Source of the DNA: Gammaproteobacteria bacterium
Lineage (GTDB): Bacteria > Pseudomonadota > Gammaproteobacteria > Xanthomonadales > Xanthomonadaceae
Assembly (NCBI GenBank): GCA_026398715.1
Contig: JAPLSI010000091.1
Location: forward strand, 1-9,733
Length of the DNA: 9,733 nucleotides
Direction of reading: 5' to 3'
Positions 6,464-9,733 of the stretch are shown here, piece after piece. Within the stretch, counting starts at the first letter, position 1; each line of letters starts with the position of its first letter. The position numbers were made by a program, and so were the translations under genes. The notes beneath the pieces were generated by a model. That model was given only the letters and a program-made list of their open reading frames with translations. It had not been told where the DNA came from and made no database searches.

Positions 6464-7029
6464 GACAGGCCCCGGGCCAGGCCCATGAGTCCAAGCGCTG
6501 CCGAGGCGGCGCACAGCATCGCGATCGGCGTGCCGCGCAGGCTCGAGGGCACTTGCGAAACCTGCAATCGATCGAGCAACGCCATCGCAACCGGCACCAG
6601 CAATGCCAGCGTCACCGACAGGCCGAGGCTGGCAGCAAGCGTGGCGACGGGCCGGGGTGATGCGAGGCTGGACGCGTTCGCCAGAACCGCGAGATTGCCC
6701 GACAGCAACGGCAGCGAAACCCGCCAATGATGCGCAGCGGCGCCCAGCAGCGCCGGTTGCCTGCGGCCACTGGCCAGTTGAAGCAATACGCACATGAAAG
6801 CGAAGGCGATCGGAAAATGCTGCAGGCGGGACGCGGATGGCAACGCGTAGGCCGCGCTGCCGGGCCAGCCCGACCAGGCCAGCAGTGCCGCCGCCGACAC
6901 GACCGCGCCCGTTGCCAGGCCCATCGACAAGCCGGCGCGGCGCGCTTGCCGGTCGCGCGCCAGTCCGGCCGCCAGGACCAGTTCGTTGAGCCAGGCGGCG
7001 GCCAGGAAGACCAGGAAGAGTGCCTGCAT
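6457..7029 (-). CDS. Divergent RnfA-like membrane protein lacking the Fe-S cysteines
   Basis: This 190-residue, strongly hydrophobic protein with about six membrane segments matches RnfA/RsxA (193 residues in E. coli) along its length. Landmarks are Asn15-Glu-Leu-Val-Leu for NNFVL, MGLATG near 36-41 for MGLATT, and SLPLLSGNLAVL (105-116) for the FLPLITTNCAVLG region. VPSSLRG (160-166) stands for VPAPFRG, and GLMGLARGL closes the protein. In canonical RnfA a Cys in the LGLCPF motif and the Cys of TNC bind a [2Fe-2S] cluster with RnfE. Here those positions are about Arg25/Asp26 and Leu113, and the only cysteines (80, 173) lie elsewhere. It overlaps rnfB and follows metG by 29 bases, so the three are probably co-transcribed. 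The homology is recognised by eye; NqrE/RnfE-type relatives are less likely because of length and the PxxxRG motif. Confidence 0.75.
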   Translation of the reverse strand: MQALFLVFLAAAWLNELVLAAGLARDRQARRAGLSMGLATGAVVSAAALLAWSGWPGSAAYALPSASRLQHFPIAFAFMCVLLQLASGRRQPALLGAAAHHWRVSLPLLSGNLAVLANASSLASPRPVATLAASLGLSVTLALLVPVAMALLDRLQVSQVPSSLRGTPIAMLCAASAALGLMGLARGLSW

Positions 7030-7040
7030 GGCGTGCTGCG

Positions 7041-7059
7041 GTCGCGATGAACTCGCGAC
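7041..7059 (-). other. Hairpin directly after the metG stop codon
   Basis: On the minus strand GTCGCGA and TCGCGAC flank a five-base loop (stem bases 7053-7059 and 7041-7047). This is a perfect 7-bp GC-rich stem whose first base is the last base of the metG TAG stop. No T-run follows, so it is not a typical intrinsic terminator. It fills most of the 29-base gap before the rnfA-like gene and could stabilise the metG 3' end or reduce read-through. Confidence 0.45.
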
Positions 7060-9155
7060 TACTTGACCGTCATTCCCGGTTGCGCGCCTGCATCGGCGTC
7101 GAGCAGGAACAGGCCGTCATCGCCGCCGGCCGACAGCACCATGCCTTCGGAGATCCCGAAGCGCATCTTGCGTGGCGCGAGGTTGGCGATGAACACGACC
7201 TTGCGACCGACCAGCGCCGACGGGTCCGGATAACCGGCGCGGATGCCGGAAAAAATCTGCCGACGGCCCAGTTCGCCTGCGTCCAGCGAAAACCGCAGCA
7301 GCTTGTCGGAGCCTTCGACGAATTCGCACTCGACGACCAGGCCAATGCGCAGGTCGAGCTTTGCGAAATCCTCGATGCCGATGACGCCCGGCTGCGCCGC
7401 GGTGGCGATACTCGGATCGGGCTTCACCGGCTTGTCCAGGGATTTTGACTTGGCCGGTTTGTCGGGCTTGGCAGGCGAGCCTTCGGCCGCTTCGCCAGCC
7501 GGTTTCAAGTCTTCCACCGATGCCTGCACCATGGCTGCCACCTGCTTGGGATCGATGCGGACCATCAGTGCTTCGTATTCGCGCACCGCAGTTGGAAGCG
7601 GGCCATCGAGCGCAGCGAAACCCTCGTCGTTGCGGCCGAACAAGGCGCGCGCCCGTGCCGCGAGCGACGGCAGGATCGGCGCCAGGAAACTCGCCACCAC
7701 ATAGAAGCCCAGCAGGCATTCACTGCACACGCGCTGCAACTCGTCGGCGCGCGCAGGATCCTTGGCCAGCACCCAGGGCTTGGCTTCGTCCCAGCGCTGG
7801 TTCAGCAGGTCGCACAGGCGCATGGATTCGCGCGCTACCGCCGCAAAATCATTCGCCGCGTAATGCCGGCGCACGGATTCCAGGCTGGCCAATGCATCGG
7901 ACACGCGATCGGTTTCGCCGGCGGCAAGCTTGCGATCGAGCGCGCCGTTGAAGTGCCGGGTGACAAAACCCGAGGCGCGGCTGGCCAGGTTGACGAACTT
8001 GCCGACCAGGTCGGAATTCACGCGCGCGGTGAAGTCCTCGAGGTTCAGGTCGAGGTCGTCCACGCCGCCCGCCGATTTGGTGGCGAAGTAGTAGCGCAGC
8101 GTTTCCGGATCCAGGCCCGCGTCCAGGAAGGTGCGCGCCATGATGAAGGTGCCGCGCGACTTCGACATCTTCGCGCCATTCACCATCAGGTAGCCGTTCA
8201 CGTGCAGGCGGCTGGGCGTGCGCAAACCGGCGCCGTGCAGCATCGCCGGCCAGAACAGGCCATGGAAGTTGATGATGTCCTTGCCGAGGAAATGGTGCAT
8301 TTCAGACGAACTGCCGGGCTGCAGGAAGGCATCGAAGTCAACGCCTGTCCGGTCGCAGAAAGCGCGGAAGCTGGCCAGGTAACCGATCGGCGCATCCAGC
8401 CAGACATAGAAGAACTTGCCCGGCGCATCGGGTATCGGAAAACCGAAGTAGGGCGCATCGCGCGAAATGTCCCAGTCGCGCAGGCCGCCTTCCAGCCATT
8501 CGCCCAGCTTGGCCTTCACTGCAGGTTGTGCCACGTCGCCGGCGAGCCACTCGCGCAGCATCGCCTCGAATTTTCCCAGCTCGAAGAAATAGTGTTCGGA
8601 ATCGCGCATCACCGGCGTGGCGCCCGAAACCACCGAGCGCGGGTTCTTCAGGTCGGTCGGCGAATAGGCCGCGCCGCAGTTCTCGCAGTTGTCGCCGTAC
8701 TGGTCCGGCGTGCCGCAGCGGGGGCATTCGCCCTTGATGTAGCGGTCCGGCAGGAACATCAGGCGATCGGGATCGAACAACTGCTGTATTGAACGACGCT
8801 CGATGAAACCGCCGTCGCGCAAGCGCGAGTAGTTCAGGTTGGCCAGCACCTGGTTTTCCGGCGAATGGGTGGAATGGTAGTGGTCGAAGGCGACGCCGAA
8901 CTGGGCGAAGTCTCGCTCGTGCCCGGCCTGGATGTCGCGGATGAAGTCCTCGGGCGATAGTCCTGCCTTTTCCGCAGCCAGCATGATCGGCGTGCCGTGG
9001 GCATCGTCGGCGCAGACGAAGTGGACCGTTCCGAGGTCCATGCGCCGGGCACGGACCCAGATGTCGGCCTGGATGTAGCCGACCAGATGGCCCAGGTGCA
9101 GCGGGCCGTTGGCGTAGGGAAGGGCAGTGGTAACGAGGGCGGGGACGGGTTTCAT
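7059..9155 (-). CDS. metG: Methionyl-tRNA synthetase
   Basis: This 698-residue class I synthetase charges tRNA-Met in the cytoplasm. The HIGH-type motif is HLGH at 20-23. A zinc knuckle has Cys144, Cys147, Cys157 and Cys160. KMSKS is at 329-333 within [10 protein letters not shown]. The anticodon-binding helical domain follows. A Lys/Pro-rich linker (about 555-590) then leads to a Trbp111-like tRNA-binding domain from about 592, with [24 protein letters not shown] and FGISEGM segments. Length and domain order are those of dimeric bacterial MetG (E. coli 677 residues). The ATG at 9155 is preceded by an extended -10 box only six bases away and by no Shine-Dalgarno sequence, suggesting leaderless translation. 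It heads a probable operon with the rnfA-like gene and rnfB and is divergent from apbC. Confidence 0.98.
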   Translation of the reverse strand: MKPVPALVTTALPYANGPLHLGHLVGYIQADIWVRARRMDLGTVHFVCADDAHGTPIMLAAEKAGLSPEDFIRDIQAGHERDFAQFGVAFDHYHSTHSPENQVLANLNYSRLRDGGFIERRSIQQLFDPDRLMFLPDRYIKGECPRCGTPDQYGDNCENCGAAYSPTDLKNPRSVVSGATPVMRDSEHYFFELGKFEAMLREWLAGDVAQPAVKAKLGEWLEGGLRDWDISRDAPYFGFPIPDAPGKFFYVWLDAPIGYLASFRAFCDRTGVDFDAFLQPGSSSEMHHFLGKDIINFHGLFWPAMLHGAGLRTPSRLHVNGYLMVNGAKMSKSRGTFIMARTFLDAGLDPETLRYYFATKSAGGVDDLDLNLEDFTARVNSDLVGKFVNLASRASGFVTRHFNGALDRKLAAGETDRVSDALASLESVRRHYAANDFAAVARESMRLCDLLNQRWDEAKPWVLAKDPARADELQRVCSECLLGFYVVASFLAPILPSLAARARALFGRNDEGFAALDGPLPTAVREYEALMVRIDPKQVAAMVQASVEDLKPAGEAAEGSPAKPDKPAKSKSLDKPVKPDPSIATAAQPGVIGIEDFAKLDLRIGLVVECEFVEGSDKLLRFSLDAGELGRRQIFSGIRAGYPDPSALVGRKVVFIANLAPRKMRFGISEGMVLSAGGDDGLFLLDADAGAQPGMTVK

Positions 9156-9171
9156 GCTGCGATTATCGCAG
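9156..9171 (-). promoter_or_regulatory. metG promoter candidate embedded in a perfect dyad
   Basis: On the minus strand TGC followed by GATAAT (-10 at 9167-9162, 5/6 match to TATAAT) forms an extended -10 element; no -35 box is recognisable. CGCAGC separates it from ATG, predicting transcription starting at or next to the start codon. The -10 lies within CTGCGAT-T-ATCGCAG (9157-9171), an inverted repeat with 7-base arms and a one-base centre. A DNA-binding protein on the dyad would block the promoter (inference). Confidence 0.5.
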
Positions 9172-9194
9172 AACCCCGCCCGGACGGGCTCCGG

Positions 9195-9200
9195 TACAAT
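9195..9200 (+). promoter_or_regulatory. -10 box candidate upstream of apbC
   Basis: TACAAT (5/6 match to TATAAT) lies in the 71-base divergent gap between metG and apbC, 26 bases before the apbC ATG. No convincing -35 or TGn extension is seen. The spacing to the start codon is almost the same as for the mutL element. Confidence 0.35.
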
Positions 9201-9226
9201 GGCCCGGTCCTACCAGAACCCCTCGC

Positions 9227-9733
9227 ATGAACCCCAGCACCGAGTCCCTGACTGCCGATTCCGTCCGCGCGGCACTTGCCACCGTCGTCGATCCCTACAC
9301 CGCGCTGGACCTGGTTGCCGGCCAATGCGTACGCGGCGTGGGCGTAGACGCTGGCAACGTGGCGATCCAGCTGCAACTCGCCTATCCGGCATCGGGATGG
9401 CACGAGGCTCTGATCAATGAAGTCACGCGGGCCGTCGTCCAGCTTCCGGGCGCGGGCAGGGTGTCGGTCAGCATTTCCACGCGGGTGGTCGCCCATCGCG
9501 TCCAGAAGGACCTGACGCCGCTTCCCGAAGTGCGCAACATCATCGCCGTCGCCTCGGGCAAGGGCGGCGTCGGCAAGTCCACCACGGCCGTCAACTTGGC
9601 ACTCGCACTCGCTGCCGAAGGCGGCAAGGTCGGCGTGCTGGATGCCGACATCCACGGCCCCAGCATCCCGATGATGCTGGGCCTGCACGGCAAGCTGCAG
9701 GCGGATGCCGCCGATGCGCTGGCGGTGGCGATC
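9227..9733 (+). CDS. apbC: ApbC/Mrp-type Fe-S cluster carrier ATPase, N-terminal part (partial)
   Basis: The first 169 residues are present and the gene runs off the right edge. ApbC/Mrp proteins are cytoplasmic P-loop NTPases that carry iron-sulfur clusters to apoproteins. An N-terminal DUF59/MIP18-like domain (about 10-95) has the DPYTALDLV segment. A short linker leads to the MinD-like NTPase domain with the deviant Walker A motif GKGGVGKST at 111-119. [14 protein letters not shown] follows, the segment characteristic of Mrp/ApbC. The C-terminal CxxC cluster ligands are outside the window. ATG 9227 follows a -10-like box; the leader has no clear Shine-Dalgarno sequence. It is divergent from metG, and a ferredoxin-type client (RnfB) lies in the neighbouring operon, though a functional link is only inference. 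Confidence 0.95.
   Translation, partial: MNPSTESLTADSVRAALATVVDPYTALDLVAGQCVRGVGVDAGNVAIQLQLAYPASGWHEALINEVTRAVVQLPGAGRVSVSISTRVVAHRVQKDLTPLPEVRNIIAVASGKGGVGKSTTAVNLALALAAEGGKVGVLDADIHGPSIPMMLGLHGKLQADAADALAVAI

Noticed and set aside
6464..6793. Upstream extension of the rnfB reading frame
   Set aside because: The frame stays open but overlaps the rnfA-like gene and lacks RnfB character; the hydrophobic anchor begins at the ATG at 6463.
7863..8792. 309-codon open frame on the plus strand opposite metG
   Set aside because: It is antisense to the catalytic core of MetG and has no domain. It is an expected shadow in GC-rich DNA.
1..9733. CRISPR arrays, tRNA or rRNA genes, insertion sequences, attachment sites
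   Set aside because: The window is almost entirely filled by housekeeping genes. No spaced repeats, transposase motifs, terminal inverted repeats or cloverleaf-like sequence were seen.

Overview
This window is a gene-dense housekeeping stretch of a high-GC Gram-negative chromosome. The block nnr (yjeF) - tsaE - amidase - mutL is the classical gammaproteobacterial order. The GumN/TraB-type protein, the DUF1684 lipoprotein and a stand-alone RnfB beside metG and an apbC/mrp gene suggest the Xanthomonadales (Lysobacterales). That placement is inferred from gene content and composition, not from a database search. I see no mobile elements, CRISPR arrays, tRNA or rRNA genes, and no intergenic gap longer than about 90 bases.

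Left part, plus strand (1-5940): the 3' end of nnr overlaps tsaE by ATGA. An 86-base gap with a good promoter candidate precedes a periplasmic LysM-containing peptidoglycan amidase. After a 48-base gap comes mutL (GTG start), which carries the nicking-endonuclease motif of MutH-independent MutL proteins. Tightly packed behind it are a DUF1684 lipoprotein and a secreted TraB/GumN-family protein. These two occupy the place where E. coli has miaA-hfq.

Right part, minus strand (9155 down to 5972): metG is followed after 29 bases by a divergent RnfA-like membrane protein, which overlaps a short RnfB. RnfB keeps all twelve cluster-ligand cysteines. The RnfA-like protein lacks both cysteines that hold the intramembrane [2Fe-2S] cluster in canonical RnfA. 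No rnfC, rnfD, rnfG or rnfE is visible in the window. This reduced two-gene Rnf remnant or derivative is the most unusual thing here. apbC/mrp, an Fe-S cluster carrier ATPase, starts divergently from metG and runs off the right edge.

Regulation: the amidase gene and metG both have an extended -10 box ending exactly six bases before ATG and no Shine-Dalgarno sequence, which predicts leaderless mRNAs. The metG -10 lies inside a perfect 7+1+7 dyad. mutL has an extended -10-like box and apbC a -10-like box at near-identical distances (27 and 26 bases) from their start codons.
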